A stretch of 64,000 nucleotides of DNA, from positions 157,141-221,140 of the forward strand of contig NZ_KE383973.1 in assembly GCF_000423065.1 (NCBI RefSeq), in the 5' to 3' direction. The position numbers were made by a program, and so were the translations under genes. The notes below the pieces were generated by a model, which was not told the DNA's origin, ran no database searches, and worked only from the letters and a program-made list of their open reading frames with translations. Positions 35,732-45,744 of this stretch are shown here, piece after piece. The DNA is from Christiangramia echinicola DSM 19838 (GTDB lineage: Bacteria; Bacteroidota; Bacteroidia; Flavobacteriales; Flavobacteriaceae). Every line of letters begins with the position of its first letter. The first letter of the stretch is position 1.

Positions 35732-36889
35732 ATGCATATCGCCTATTTAACTCCGGAATATCCCCATGAACTTTGTACAGCTTCGGGTGGATTGGGTACC
35801 AGCATCCGGAATATGGCAGAGGCATTGGTAAAAAAGGGTAAAAAAGTCAGCGTTCTGGTATATAGCCAAAATTCAGAACAACATTTTTCAGATAAAGGGA
35901 TACATTTCTACCTGATCGAGCAGCGAAAATATCCATTTGGAGGCTGGTATTTTTACAGGAAATACTTGGAGAAAAGAATCAATCGTATAATTTTTAAAGA
36001 AGGAATAAATATATTTGAAACACCTGACTGGACAGGTATCACCGCATTTATGAAATTCGAAATACCTCATATAATTCGATTACACGGAACAGATGGATAT
36101 TTTTGTGAACTGGAAAACAGGCGGCAGAAATATAAAAACCGACTTTTCGAAAGGAGCGCCCTTATAAATGCAGATTCTATTGTTTCGGTTAGCGATTTTA
36201 CAGGAAAAAAAACTATGGAGGTTTTTGACCTTGAAAGGAAATACAAGGTGATCCATAATAGTATACGAATTGAAGATTTTCAAGCTTCAAAAATTAAGCC
36301 GGTGCCAGGTCGAATATTATATTTCGGCAGCTTAATACGGAAAAAAGGAGTCCTGGAACTGGCAGAGATCTATAATCGGGTGGTAAGGGAAAATCCGGAA
36401 GTAAAGTTAATCCTGGCAGGAAGAGATATAGTTGATATTTTTGAAAATACTTCAACCCTGGAATTATTTAAAAATAAACTTACTCAAAAGGCAATAAAGC
36501 AATTTGAGTATATTGGATCTTTAGATTATTCGAAGGTTAGAGAAGAATTAGAAAATGCAAGCCTTGTTGTTTTACCTAGTTTTGCCGAGGCAATGCCTAT
36601 GACATGGTTAGAGTCAATGGCCATGGGAAAAGCCCTGGTCACTTCCAATATTGGATGGGCACCTGAGGTGATGATAGATGGGAAAACCGGATATATGGTA
36701 GATCCCAGGAATCACAAATTATACGCTTCTAGAATTGTGGATTTACTCAAGGATAGTAAGTTGTCAAAAGGAATGGGCAAAGCAGCCAGAGAACTGGTTG
36801 TAAGGAATTTTTCTAGCAAGGTGGTTGCAGAGCAAAACATTAAATTCTATCAGGAACTTATTGAAAAGAAAAACTTAGATTTGAATTAA
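35732..36889 (+). CDS. Family 4 glycosyltransferase
   Basis: This GT4 enzyme has 385 residues. IAYLTPEYPHELCTASGGLG is at residues 3-22, RLHGTDGYF near 114, RILYFGSLIRKKGVLELAEI near 193, VLPSFAEAMPMTWLESMAMG near 286 with the E-x7-E pattern. It follows the previous stop by six bases. Confidence 0.88.
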   Translation: MHIAYLTPEYPHELCTASGGLGTSIRNMAEALVKKGKKVSVLVYSQNSEQHFSDKGIHFYLIEQRKYPFGGWYFYRKYLEKRINRIIFKEGINIFETPDWTGITAFMKFEIPHIIRLHGTDGYFCELENRRQKYKNRLFERSALINADSIVSVSDFTGKKTMEVFDLERKYKVIHNSIRIEDFQASKIKPVPGRILYFGSLIRKKGVLELAEIYNRVVRENPEVKLILAGRDIVDIFENTSTLELFKNKLTQKAIKQFEYIGSLDYSKVREELENASLVVLPSFAEAMPMTWLESMAMGKALVTSNIGWAPEVMIDGKTGYMVDPRNHKLYASRIVDLLKDSKLSKGMGKAARELVVRNFSSKVVAEQNIKFYQELIEKKNLDLN

Positions 36890-36900
36890 TTCTGTCCCAG

Positions 36901-38442
36901 ATGATCTATTTGATACACCAGGAAGGTAAAATTTTTGACCAAGTCTTTCGGGAAGATGAAGAGTTATCGATTAAAAGCAATTCACTTGTGGAAGCTTTCT
37001 GGGAAATTGCAAAGAATTATCCTGAAGAAATACTGGTGTGGATCGAAAAAAGACACTTCGATAAGCTAAATAGAACTTACTTCAAACAGCTTTTCGCCCA
37101 TCATAATATCATGACGTCTTTTGCTATCAGGACACGTTATTTTTCAGAGGATATTGGATATGTAGATCAACTGCCATTTATCAATCCTAAACCGGATGTA
37201 AAATATCCTACCTGGTTAATGAGTACAGACGTAGGAGGGATCTTTGGAAAAACAGCGATAAAGTTCCGTCAGCTTTTAAGAGATCAAAAGAGCTTTGGAT
37301 ACCTGATCAATTCCATAGCTAAAACTGGACAACAAAATTCCCTTTTCTGTTATTCCGATCCAGGACTGGTGAATCAAGAAAATAGAGAGAAACTCGAGTT
37401 TCAGGCGAGTAATGCTGAATTTTTCACTTTCGTAGGCCAGCATTATAAGAAAGAATGGTTATGGGTGTTGTCACACTGTTTGAAAAAGTATAAAAAGGAA
37501 ATTTTCTTTTGGAATCTAATATTAGCATTGGGTGTAAAAAACCTTTTTCAGAAAAATATTGACTTGGAGGAGATCAAGTTGAAAGATGCATTAGAAATCA
37601 AACAGGAAGATTTGGATGTAGTGATCCCAACATTAGGAAGACCGGAATATGTACAACAGGTTCTAAAAGACCTAAAGGAACAAACATTACTTCCTACAAA
37701 CGTAATAATCGTCGAACAAAACCCGGATCTCTCTGCAGACAATGAACTGGATTTTATAAATAATGACTGGCCATTTAAGATCATCCATAAATTCATAAAT
37801 CAAACCGGTGCCTGCAATGCCAGGAATATAGCCTTAAATGAAGTCAAATCTAAATGGGTTTTCCTGGCAGATGATGATATCAGGCTTCCTGCCAATCTCT
37901 TAGAGCGGTCGGTGGGAGAATTACATAGGCTTCAGGTTGATACTTTAAACCTGGCCTGTTTACAACCGGGAGAAGAGGCGGTTTTCCGAAAAATAAAACA
38001 ATGGGGAGCCTTTGGATCAGGAACCTCCATAGTCCGATCCAGCATTGCCAAAAATTGTAAGTTCGATGAGGTTTTGGAATTTGGTTTTGGAGAAGACCTA
38101 GATTTCGGACTACAATTGAGGGAATTAGGCAGTGATATCATTTTTCACCCGGGGTTGAGCTTTACTCATCTGAAGGCCAAGAGGGGAGGATTTAGATCCA
38201 CGGTTGTCGATAATTGGAGAAAAAATAGATTGGAACCTAAGCCATCTCCAACCTTGATGTACCTAATAAAGAAGCATTATACAAAGGAAATGATTAGGGG
38301 CTATAAAGCTTCTTTGTTCCTAAAATTTTACAGAAAGCAGTCTGTTAGAAATCCTTTTAAGTATTACAGGCTTATACAGAAGCGCTGGAAGAAAAGCGAG
38401 GAATTATGCGATCAATTAGTGTTGAAAAAGCTAAGTCGATGA
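36901..38442 (+). CDS. Two-part protein with C-terminal GT2 domain
   Basis: 513 residues. Residues 1 to about 235 form a region I do not recognise, with no signal peptide or membrane helix. From about 240 a GT2 domain follows: LDVVIPTLGRPEYVQQVLKD, NQTGACNARNIAL near 300 and FLADDDIRLP near 320, a strong metal site, then FGFGEDLDFGLQLRELG near 400. The N-terminal part may be a second transferase domain or a partner-binding domain. Overlaps the next gene by ATGA at its end. Confidence 0.75.
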   Translation: MIYLIHQEGKIFDQVFREDEELSIKSNSLVEAFWEIAKNYPEEILVWIEKRHFDKLNRTYFKQLFAHHNIMTSFAIRTRYFSEDIGYVDQLPFINPKPDVKYPTWLMSTDVGGIFGKTAIKFRQLLRDQKSFGYLINSIAKTGQQNSLFCYSDPGLVNQENREKLEFQASNAEFFTFVGQHYKKEWLWVLSHCLKKYKKEIFFWNLILALGVKNLFQKNIDLEEIKLKDALEIKQEDLDVVIPTLGRPEYVQQVLKDLKEQTLLPTNVIIVEQNPDLSADNELDFINNDWPFKIIHKFINQTGACNARNIALNEVKSKWVFLADDDIRLPANLLERSVGELHRLQVDTLNLACLQPGEEAVFRKIKQWGAFGSGTSIVRSSIAKNCKFDEVLEFGFGEDLDFGLQLRELGSDIIFHPGLSFTHLKAKRGGFRSTVVDNWRKNRLEPKPSPTLMYLIKKHYTKEMIRGYKASLFLKFYRKQSVRNPFKYYRLIQKRWKKSEELCDQLVLKKLSR

Positions 38443-39455
38443 AATCTAATAATAAAACTACATTTAGCCTGATCATTTGTACCTACGAACGTGCAGATTC
38501 ACTAATAAGATTGCTGGACTCAGTCAAAGATCAGAGTCTTTACCCGGATGAGATAATTATTGTGGATGGGTCTAATGGAATGGAGACCGAACAAATATTA
38601 GAAAAAAAACCTTATCAGGATCTTCAGTATTTCAGGGTGGAAGAGGAGGACCGGGGACTTACCAGGCAGCGGAATTTCGGAATTCTTAAAAGTGGAGCTG
38701 TGGATGTTGTCTGTTTCCTTGATGATGATATAGTTCTCGAAAAAGATTATTTCAGAGAGCTAATTAAAACTTATACCGTAAAGCCGGATGCTTTTGCTGT
38801 GGGGGGATGGATAAAGGATGAAATAAAATGGCTAAAGATTAGAGAGGATTATATTCCAAAAGCTGATGATTTTGTGACAGATGGGTATACGCGTAAACTT
38901 GGACAGCGTAATTGTCTAAGAAAGCGTTTAGGCTTATTGTCTAACAGGTCACCCGGCTATATGCCTGAATTTTCGCACGGATTGGCAATCAGTTTCCTCC
39001 CTCCATCAGGTAAAAGCTATAAAGTTGAATTCTTTATGGGAGGGGTTTCTTCTTATAAAAAGGAACTTTTTGAAAAAATAAAATTCTCTCCGTATTTTGA
39101 GGGCTATGGCCTATATGAAGACATGGATTTTTGCCTAAGAGCTTCCAGGCTCGGTCAGTTATACGTTAATACAGCCGCCCAGGTCCAACATTTACATGAG
39201 GCTTCAGGCAGACCTGATTATATCAGGTACGGTAAAATGATGATACGGAACGGATTTTATGTTTGGAGGTTAAAATATCCAAAGCCAGGCTTAACAGCAA
39301 ATTTAAAGTGGAGCCTTATAAATATTTTATTATTATTTATCAGATTTGGTAATGCTTTCGGTAAAAATAATCGCAAAGAATCAATAAATGAATCTGTTGG
39401 CCGAAGTGCAGGATTGGTAAGCCTTATTTTCTCAAAGCCACAAATAAATAGATGA
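38439..39455 (+). CDS. Family 2 glycosyltransferase
   Basis: 338 residues from ATG 38439, which overlaps the previous stop as ATGA. An ATG at 38406 would overlap by 37 bases. FSLIICTYERADSLIRLLDS, RGLTRQRNFGI near 76 and CFLDDDIVLE near 95 mark the GT2 fold, and GYGLYEDMDFCLRASRLGQ near 224 the acceptor side. The RGLTRQRN motif resembles the QTGACNARN motif of the preceding protein, so these neighbours may be distant relatives. Confidence 0.83.
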   Translation: MKSNNKTTFSLIICTYERADSLIRLLDSVKDQSLYPDEIIIVDGSNGMETEQILEKKPYQDLQYFRVEEEDRGLTRQRNFGILKSGAVDVVCFLDDDIVLEKDYFRELIKTYTVKPDAFAVGGWIKDEIKWLKIREDYIPKADDFVTDGYTRKLGQRNCLRKRLGLLSNRSPGYMPEFSHGLAISFLPPSGKSYKVEFFMGGVSSYKKELFEKIKFSPYFEGYGLYEDMDFCLRASRLGQLYVNTAAQVQHLHEASGRPDYIRYGKMMIRNGFYVWRLKYPKPGLTANLKWSLINILLLFIRFGNAFGKNNRKESINESVGRSAGLVSLIFSKPQINR

Positions 39456-40438
39456 ACAGAAGATTTAAAATTGGTATATTGTCAATATTTTCTCTATTAG
39501 GATTTTTAATTGTCTTTAATCAAAGATATCCTTTTCTCACTCCTAAAAGCGAAGGCTGGTCAATTGGGTTTATGAAAACCAAGGATCCTCTTAAAAAACT
39601 TGTTCCATCAAGATTAAATATTCTAAAAAAAGATTCTTTAGAGACGATAACAAATAATAACACCAGTTTTATTGCCGATCCTTTTCTTTTTTTCGAGAAA
39701 AATAATTTCTATATCTTTTTTGAAAATCAGGAAAAACAGGGACCTGCAAAAATAGGTTTATTTCATTCGAAGGATGGGCAAAATTATAATTTTGTAGGAA
39801 ATGTAATTGATGAGTCATTTCATATTTCCTTTCCGCAGGTGTTTGAGTATAGGAATAAAAAGTATATTTTACCGGAATCGGCTTCTATTGATAATGTCGT
39901 GTTATATAGAGCAGTGGAATTTCCGAAAAAATGGAAAATAAGTGACACCCTAATAGCTAACATAAAATTAAAAGATCCGGCAATTTTGATTTCGGATAGC
40001 CTGAATCTGATCGTTGGTATAGATAACAATTACAATCAACGGATTTTCAGAAGTGACAGCCTTTTTGGTGATTGGGAAGAAGACTTTTCATTTAAAATTA
40101 AAAAAGGTAATGAGATCAGACCTGCGGGTAACTTTTTTTCTGTTGATGGTCAATGGTATTTACCCTTTCAGAATAATACTGAAGGTTATGGCACAGGCGT
40201 TTCTCTGTATGCGTTGGATTCTGACAGGTTCGAAAAATTTATTGAAAACCAATTGTATAAGTCTGATTCTTTAAAATGGTTTGATAGAGGAATGCATCAT
40301 TTAAACGTAAATCCTTTGAATGGAGAATATTACCTAGTGTATGATGGTGATGAAGCTCATGATGAAGAGATGGATTTCACCTTTATCTCTTCTATAAAAT
40401 ATAATTTGAGTGATCTTTATACCTACTTATTTAGATAA
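39452..40438 (+). CDS. Membrane-anchored beta-propeller-like protein
   Basis: 328 residues. An N-terminal uncleaved-type hydrophobic helix (about 6-23) is followed by a region with repeated motifs of five-bladed GH43/32/68-like propellers: SFIADPFLFFEKNNFYIFFE near 70, GLFHSKDGQNYNFVG, FPQVFEYRNKKYILPES near 128, and RPAGNFFSVDGQWYLPFQN near 224. Similar propellers occur fused to transferases in bacterial polysaccharide enzymes. It may be a periplasmic glycan hydrolase, transferase or binding module; the catalytic residues cannot be assigned. It overlaps the preceding gene by ATGA. Confidence 0.6.
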   Translation: MNRRFKIGILSIFSLLGFLIVFNQRYPFLTPKSEGWSIGFMKTKDPLKKLVPSRLNILKKDSLETITNNNTSFIADPFLFFEKNNFYIFFENQEKQGPAKIGLFHSKDGQNYNFVGNVIDESFHISFPQVFEYRNKKYILPESASIDNVVLYRAVEFPKKWKISDTLIANIKLKDPAILISDSLNLIVGIDNNYNQRIFRSDSLFGDWEEDFSFKIKKGNEIRPAGNFFSVDGQWYLPFQNNTEGYGTGVSLYALDSDRFEKFIENQLYKSDSLKWFDRGMHHLNVNPLNGEYYLVYDGDEAHDEEMDFTFISSIKYNLSDLYTYLFR

Positions 40439-40457
40439 ATTATATTGTATTATTCCT

Positions 40458-41264
40458 ATGGCAGCAGGTAATGAAATGATAAAAAGACAGAAGGCTTTTT
40501 ATGAGAACCAGAAAAAAAATCTGGTGACGAGGTTCTGGTATTTCATTAGGAACAAGACTTTAAATTCCTTCCGAAAAGAATTAGGCCTTGAGAAAGAGAT
40601 TCACCAGCTCCATTTGGACTGGCTGGGAGATCTTAAAAATAAGAAGGTTTTGGATCTGGGATGTTACGAAGGGAATTCCCTATCTTTTCATTTAGCTAAA
40701 AATTCAAAAGAATATGTGGGTATAGATCTTAGCGAAAAGGCCATCAAAAGTTTAGGTAAACGATTAAATAAATTTCCTCATGCCCGGGTTTATGCAATAG
40801 ATTTTTTATCAGATAATTTCAAGGAGAAAGATTTCGACCTTATTTATGCATATGGAGTACTTCATCATTTTAAGGATACCGATAAACTGATTAATAAGCT
40901 TAAGGAAAAGCTGAAACCTAATGCGAAGATTATTAGTTATGACCCTTTAAGTACGAGTCTTCCTGTAAAAACCATACGTAATTTATATAGACCTTTTCAA
41001 AGTGATAAAGACTGGGAGTGGCCATTTTCTAAAAAAGTATATTACAAATATGCCGAGAACTTTGAAATCTTGGATAGAAGAGCCGTCTTAGGAAAGACGA
41101 AATGGCTTTTCTTAATTAACGGGTTACCAATTTCAGCTGAAAAAAAATCAACTTTAAGTAAGAAGTGGCATCATAGGGATATCAGTTTTTCAAAAGAAAA
41201 TGATGCCCACATGTTCCAATGCATGCAGCTTACTATGTTGATGCAACTCAAAAACAGATTATGA
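40458..41264 (+). CDS. SAM-dependent methyltransferase
   Basis: 268 residues from ATG 40458. An open frame runs further upstream into the previous gene and is not needed. KVLDLGCYEGNSLSFHLA near 61 is motif I, YVGIDLSEKAIKSLG near 83 motif II, and FDLIYAYGVLHHF near 124 motif IV. It has the type-11/25 fold. It ends in an ATGA overlap with the next GT4 gene. Probable role: methylation of a sugar or lipid intermediate. Confidence 0.78.
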   Translation: MAAGNEMIKRQKAFYENQKKNLVTRFWYFIRNKTLNSFRKELGLEKEIHQLHLDWLGDLKNKKVLDLGCYEGNSLSFHLAKNSKEYVGIDLSEKAIKSLGKRLNKFPHARVYAIDFLSDNFKEKDFDLIYAYGVLHHFKDTDKLINKLKEKLKPNAKIISYDPLSTSLPVKTIRNLYRPFQSDKDWEWPFSKKVYYKYAENFEILDRRAVLGKTKWLFLINGLPISAEKKSTLSKKWHHRDISFSKENDAHMFQCMQLTMLMQLKNRL

Positions 41265-42367
41265 GACTGGCTGTATTTACTCATGCTGAACATTTTTTTC
41301 ATGGAGGTAATCTTTCGGCCTATGCACCGTATGTTCGGGAAATGGATCTTTGGTTTGAATATGTTGAAGATATTTACGTAATCGCTCCTGTTAAAGCTTC
41401 AGCTGATCGAATTGATAAGGTATATGAAAGGACTGATATTCATTTTCTAGCTCTTAAGACCTTAAATTTCACAAGCAAAAGGAAAAGCCTAATTTCAATA
41501 ACAAAAATACCTGGAGCATTATTTAAAATAATTAAACTGATGGCTAAGGCCGATCATTTACATATACGGTGTCCGGGAAATATTGGTTTGTTAGCCTGTA
41601 TCGTACAGATTTTTTTTCCAGGTAAACCAAAAACAGTTAAGTATGCAGGTAATTGGGATGGTGATGCTCAACAGCCCTGGACTTATAAGTTACAGAAACA
41701 AATCCTGGCCCATGAATTCCTCACACGTAACGTGAAAGTTTTAGTTTATGGTAACTGGTCTGATCAGGGCCGGAACGTAATTCCCTTCTTTACTTCCAGT
41801 TTCTCCAAATCGGAGATTAAAGAGTATAAGAAAGTTTTCGAGGCACCTTATAGATTTTTATTTGTAGGTGCCCTTTCTCAAGGAAAAAGGCCTTTCATGG
41901 CTGTAGAAATAATTCAGTCCATCAAGAAGAAAGGGTATCATGTAAAATTGGATGTATATGGAGATGGTGAACTATTTAATGGGCTCGCAGATTATATCAA
42001 TAAAAACGATCTCGAAAAAGAGATCACCTTACATGGCAATCAAAATTCTGAAATAGTCAAAGAGGCGTATTTACAATCACATTTTTCATTATTACCTTCA
42101 AAAAGTGAGGGCTGGCCTAAAGCCCTGGCCGAGGCTATGTTCTTTGGATGCGTACCGATTGGAACCGCTATTAGCTGTGTACCATGGATGTTGGGGAATG
42201 GTGAAAGAGGAATTCTAATTGAACCTGAAGTGAATGAGGCAACTGAAAGAATATCCGGTTTCCTGTCAATGCCTTATGAATTAGAAAATAAATCTGCAAA
42301 GGCACAGGAATGGGCTCAGGATTATACCCTAGAAAAATTCAATTCAGAAATAAAGAAATTTCTATGA
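41261..42367 (+). CDS. Family 4 glycosyltransferase
   Basis: 368 residues from ATG 41261, which overlaps the previous stop (ATGA). The in-frame ATG at 41219 lies inside the methyltransferase gene. LHIRCPGNIGLL near 102, FLFVGALSQGKRPFMAVEI near 205 and LLPSKSEGWPKALAEAMFFG near 280 identify GT4. Its stop again overlaps the next start by ATGA. Confidence 0.86.
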   Translation: MRLAVFTHAEHFFHGGNLSAYAPYVREMDLWFEYVEDIYVIAPVKASADRIDKVYERTDIHFLALKTLNFTSKRKSLISITKIPGALFKIIKLMAKADHLHIRCPGNIGLLACIVQIFFPGKPKTVKYAGNWDGDAQQPWTYKLQKQILAHEFLTRNVKVLVYGNWSDQGRNVIPFFTSSFSKSEIKEYKKVFEAPYRFLFVGALSQGKRPFMAVEIIQSIKKKGYHVKLDVYGDGELFNGLADYINKNDLEKEITLHGNQNSEIVKEAYLQSHFSLLPSKSEGWPKALAEAMFFGCVPIGTAISCVPWMLGNGERGILIEPEVNEATERISGFLSMPYELENKSAKAQEWAQDYTLEKFNSEIKKFL

Positions 42368-43413
42368 GGATACTTCAACTTATAGATACGCTGCACCCGG
42401 GTGGCGCTGAAAGGATGGCAATTAATTATGCCAATGCATTGCAGGAAGCAGGGCACTCCTCATTCCTTGTCTCCACTAGGGAAGAAGGAGCTTTTATGGA
42501 ATTGCTTAATAGTGATATTGGTTATTTATTTTTAAATAAGAGGAGTACAATCGATGTTAGAGCTTTAAAAAAGCTTTCAAATTATATTCAAGAAAAGCAT
42601 ATTGATCTGGTCCAGGCTCATGGTACTTCATGGTTTCTTGGCGTTTTATCCAAAATGTTGAATAAAAGAATAAAGTTGGTATGGCATGATCACTATGGAG
42701 AAAGCGAATATCTTGAAAACCGTCAATTAAAACCATTGCAATATTTTTCTAGGAACTTTGATGGAATTATTAGCGTAAATGAAAAACTGAAACAATGGGC
42801 TATTGTAAAGCTTAAATGTGAAAAAGTCATATTCCTTAATAACTTTATAGAATTTCCAAGAAAAAAGCTAAAAGAATCTGAAGCAAATAAACCTTATCAG
42901 TTGGTTTGTCTGGCTAATTTCAGAGAACAAAAAGATCATTTTACACTTTTGAAAGCATGCGATAAGGTGAGGGAGAAATATGAAATAAAGCTAAATCTGA
43001 TAGGTAAGGGTTTTGAAGATACATATTCCAAGCAATTGGAAAGTGAAATAAATGCTCGTAACTATATTGAATATCATGGCGAGCTTAGTGATCCTTCAAA
43101 AATTTTAGCTAATATGCATGTTGGTATCCTGAGTTCAAAATCTGAAGGTTTGCCTTTAGCGATTCTCGAGTATGGTGCGAATGAATTGGCAGTTATTTGT
43201 ACTGAAGTTGGAGAAAATAAAGAAGTAGTTCGAAATCATGGAGTTCTGATACCATCTTCAAAATTTGAAGTCCTGGCTGAGGCTATTCTTGGATATATAA
43301 CCCACCCTGCTAAAAGGAAAAAAGACGGCAATGATCTTAAGGAAAGGATTAAAAAAAGATATTCAAAAGAATCAGTAATAAACAAGTACAGTCAATTCAT
43401 AGAAAACCTGTGA
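42364..43413 (+). CDS. Family 4 glycosyltransferase
   Basis: 349 residues from ATG 42364. MRILQLIDTLHPGGAERMAI is the classic GT4 N-terminus, LVWHDHYGESEY near 99, LVCLANFREQKDHFTLLKA near 180, ILSSKSEGLPLAILEYGANE near 256. The upstream in-frame ATG at 42310 is inside the previous gene. Coupled by ATGA upstream and GTGA downstream. Confidence 0.88.
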   Translation: MRILQLIDTLHPGGAERMAINYANALQEAGHSSFLVSTREEGAFMELLNSDIGYLFLNKRSTIDVRALKKLSNYIQEKHIDLVQAHGTSWFLGVLSKMLNKRIKLVWHDHYGESEYLENRQLKPLQYFSRNFDGIISVNEKLKQWAIVKLKCEKVIFLNNFIEFPRKKLKESEANKPYQLVCLANFREQKDHFTLLKACDKVREKYEIKLNLIGKGFEDTYSKQLESEINARNYIEYHGELSDPSKILANMHVGILSSKSEGLPLAILEYGANELAVICTEVGENKEVVRNHGVLIPSSKFEVLAEAILGYITHPAKRKKDGNDLKERIKKRYSKESVINKYSQFIENL

Positions 43414-44777
43414 AAAATTTTGATAGAATAAATAATCAATTCTACCTGAAAATGTTAATGCTTCATTTAGGGTATGGTTTTATAATATATCTGTTTCCAG
43501 GTTTGGCCAAGGTCATTCTATTAGGTATTATGGCTTCTTTTACTTTCGTTATTATTGATCGTAAGAATAAAGGGAACGAAGCCCTTATGGCTGCTGCTTA
43601 TATCGCTGGAGGAGAGGTATTTTTTCGTCAAACTAGTGCTGTTTTTTTCTATGAAACCGGTAAATACGCAGTAATTATATTTCTAGTTATTGGTATGTTT
43701 TTTAAAGGAGCAAGTTCTAAGACTGTTCCTTTCTGGATCTATTTATTGATCCTTTTTCCTGGAGTGATTATGGTGACATTTACTATGAGCTATGATTTTG
43801 AATTTAGAAAACAGGTAGCTTTCAATTTGGCTGGTCCAGTATGCTTAGGTGTTTCAGCCTTGTATTGCTATTATAAAAAAATTAAAAAAGAGGATTTCCA
43901 AAGGGTATTTCTGATGCTATTAATGCCTATTGTTGCACAAGCATTTTATCTTCTTTTCTATACACCGAGTTTAGATGAAGTTAAAATAAGTTTTTCGGGG
44001 AACTATGCTTCTACAGGTGGGTTTGGACCAAATCAAATTTCTACGGCAATGGGGCTTGCTGTTTTCCTGTTAGCTACGAGACTATTTACTATAAAATCTT
44101 TGAGAATTAATATTATTGACTCAATCTTGTTGATAATGGTTGGTTATAGGGGGGTAGTTTCTTTTTCAAGAGGGGGTATTGTCACTGGAATTCTTTGTCT
44201 CATAGCTTTTTTAATCTTCTTTTATTCCAAACAGGATTTAAAAACTATCAAAAAAACTAATTTAAAAATAATAGGAGTTGTAATAATTTTTACAGTAGTG
44301 TGGATGTTTACTTCTATGGAAACAGGAGGATTAATTGGAAATAGGTATACTAATCGGAATGCTTTAGGTCAGGTGGAAGATGATATTACTACTGGTAGGA
44401 TGGAGTTAATTGAAACCGAATTATCTGCATTTTATCATCATCCAATTACTGGAATTGGAGTAGGAAAGGGAAAGGAATATAGAGAAGAAAATTTAGGAAT
44501 TGGTATAGCAAGTCATAATGAATTAAGCAGGTTATTGGCGGAGCACGGAATTTTAGGAATTATAGCATTATGTATAATTATAATTGTACCTATAACTTTT
44601 TGGTTTAAGTTTAAAAACAATTTTTACTTTTTGGCATTTGTTACATTTTGGTTTATGACGATTAATCACTCTGCAATGCGAATAGCCTTACCAGGGTTTG
44701 TATATGGACTTGCTTTATTATATATAGTAGATGAAAAAAAGAATCCTGTACATAGGAAACGACTTGCAGGTCAATAG
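43410..44777 (+). CDS. O-antigen polymerase or ligase (Wzy/WaaL type)
   Basis: 455 residues with about ten to twelve membrane helices, starting with GTG 43410, which overlaps the previous stop. The long periplasmic loop near 300-365 and the motif GIGVGKGKEY-x-EENLGIGIASHNELSR near 348-374 match the Wzy_C/WaaL family, where HNE is the usual signature. It either polymerises lipid-linked repeats or ligates them to lipid A core. Because the locus has an ABC exporter but no Wzx, ligase activity is as likely as polymerase. The 3' end overlaps the next gene by 47 bases. Confidence 0.82.
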   Translation: MKNFDRINNQFYLKMLMLHLGYGFIIYLFPGLAKVILLGIMASFTFVIIDRKNKGNEALMAAAYIAGGEVFFRQTSAVFFYETGKYAVIIFLVIGMFFKGASSKTVPFWIYLLILFPGVIMVTFTMSYDFEFRKQVAFNLAGPVCLGVSALYCYYKKIKKEDFQRVFLMLLMPIVAQAFYLLFYTPSLDEVKISFSGNYASTGGFGPNQISTAMGLAVFLLATRLFTIKSLRINIIDSILLIMVGYRGVVSFSRGGIVTGILCLIAFLIFFYSKQDLKTIKKTNLKIIGVVIIFTVVWMFTSMETGGLIGNRYTNRNALGQVEDDITTGRMELIETELSAFYHHPITGIGVGKGKEYREENLGIGIASHNELSRLLAEHGILGIIALCIIIIVPITFWFKFKNNFYFLAFVTFWFMTINHSAMRIALPGFVYGLALLYIVDEKKNPVHRKRLAGQ

Positions 44778-45744
44778 TTTTACTGTCACTTATATCTCTT
44801 TTTTCAGTAAAATGCTTAGAAAAGAAGGTTATAAGGTGAAAACTGCTTCTACCCGAAATAATAAGGCCTTAAGACTGGCCGAGATGCTGGGTTTGATTGC
44901 AAAGCATAAGGCCACAACAGATATTGTACTTATTGACACCTATGGGGCAATGAATTTCTATTATGCTTATTTAGTAGGGAAAACCTGTGAGTTGTTTGGG
45001 CTAGAATATATACCTATCCTACATGGCGGGAATCTTCCGGAAAGGTTAGAGAATTCTAAGAAGTTTAGTCATAGCCTATTTGGTAATTCCAGGGTAAATA
45101 TAGCACCCTCTAAATTCTTATACGACATCTTTCTGCAGCACGGATTTAAAAATACCCAGATCATTCCCAATGCCATAAAATCTGATAATTATCCTTTTAG
45201 CAAACGTGCTTCGTTCAGGCCAAAGCTATTATGGGTAAGACGTTTTCAGAAGAGGTATAATCCGTTTATGGCTTTAGAGGTATTACGAATTTTAAAACAA
45301 AGCTATCCTCACGCAAGCTTATGTATGGTTGGCCCAGAGAAAGACGGGACAATGGCCAGTTGTAAAAAACTAGCTAAAGAATTTGATCTGGATGTCCGCT
45401 TTACCGGAAAACTCAGGAAAAAGCACTGGGCAGAACTTTCCAGAAATTATGATTTCTTTATCAATACCACGTCGGTAGACAATACTCCTATAAGCGTGAT
45501 AGAGGCAATGAGCCTGGGACTGGCAGTGGTGAGTACAGATGTGGGAGGAATGCCGGTGTTGATCAATAACGGACATGACGGAATACTGGTGCCGGAAGAA
45601 GATGAAGAAGCCATGGCCAGAGAGATCATAAGAATTATTAAAAATCCCGAAACAGGAGAGAAATTATGTATAAATGCCAGAGATAAAGTTGAATCTTTCG
45701 ACTGGAACAATATTAAAGACCAGTGGAACGAAGTGCTTAGTTAA
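44731..45744 (+). CDS. Family 4 glycosyltransferase, paralogue 1
   Basis: 337 residues. RILYIGNDL at the start, DIVLIDTYGAMNFYYAYLVG near 65, PILHGGNLPERL near 95, PKLLWVRRFQKRYNPFMAL near 164 and TTSVDNTPISVIEAMSLG near 247. The whole length aligns with the next protein. The start overlaps the polymerase gene by 47 bases, but it is supported because the paralogue begins at the equivalent residue. Confidence 0.87.
   Translation: MKKRILYIGNDLQVNSFTVTYISFFSKMLRKEGYKVKTASTRNNKALRLAEMLGLIAKHKATTDIVLIDTYGAMNFYYAYLVGKTCELFGLEYIPILHGGNLPERLENSKKFSHSLFGNSRVNIAPSKFLYDIFLQHGFKNTQIIPNAIKSDNYPFSKRASFRPKLLWVRRFQKRYNPFMALEVLRILKQSYPHASLCMVGPEKDGTMASCKKLAKEFDLDVRFTGKLRKKHWAELSRNYDFFINTTSVDNTPISVIEAMSLGLAVVSTDVGGMPVLINNGHDGILVPEEDEEAMAREIIRIIKNPETGEKLCINARDKVESFDWNNIKDQWNEVLS

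Noticed and set aside
43410..44777. Wzx flippase
   Set aside because: The protein has many helices but also a long periplasmic loop and the HNE motif of Wzy/WaaL proteins, not the 12-helix MATE-like layout.
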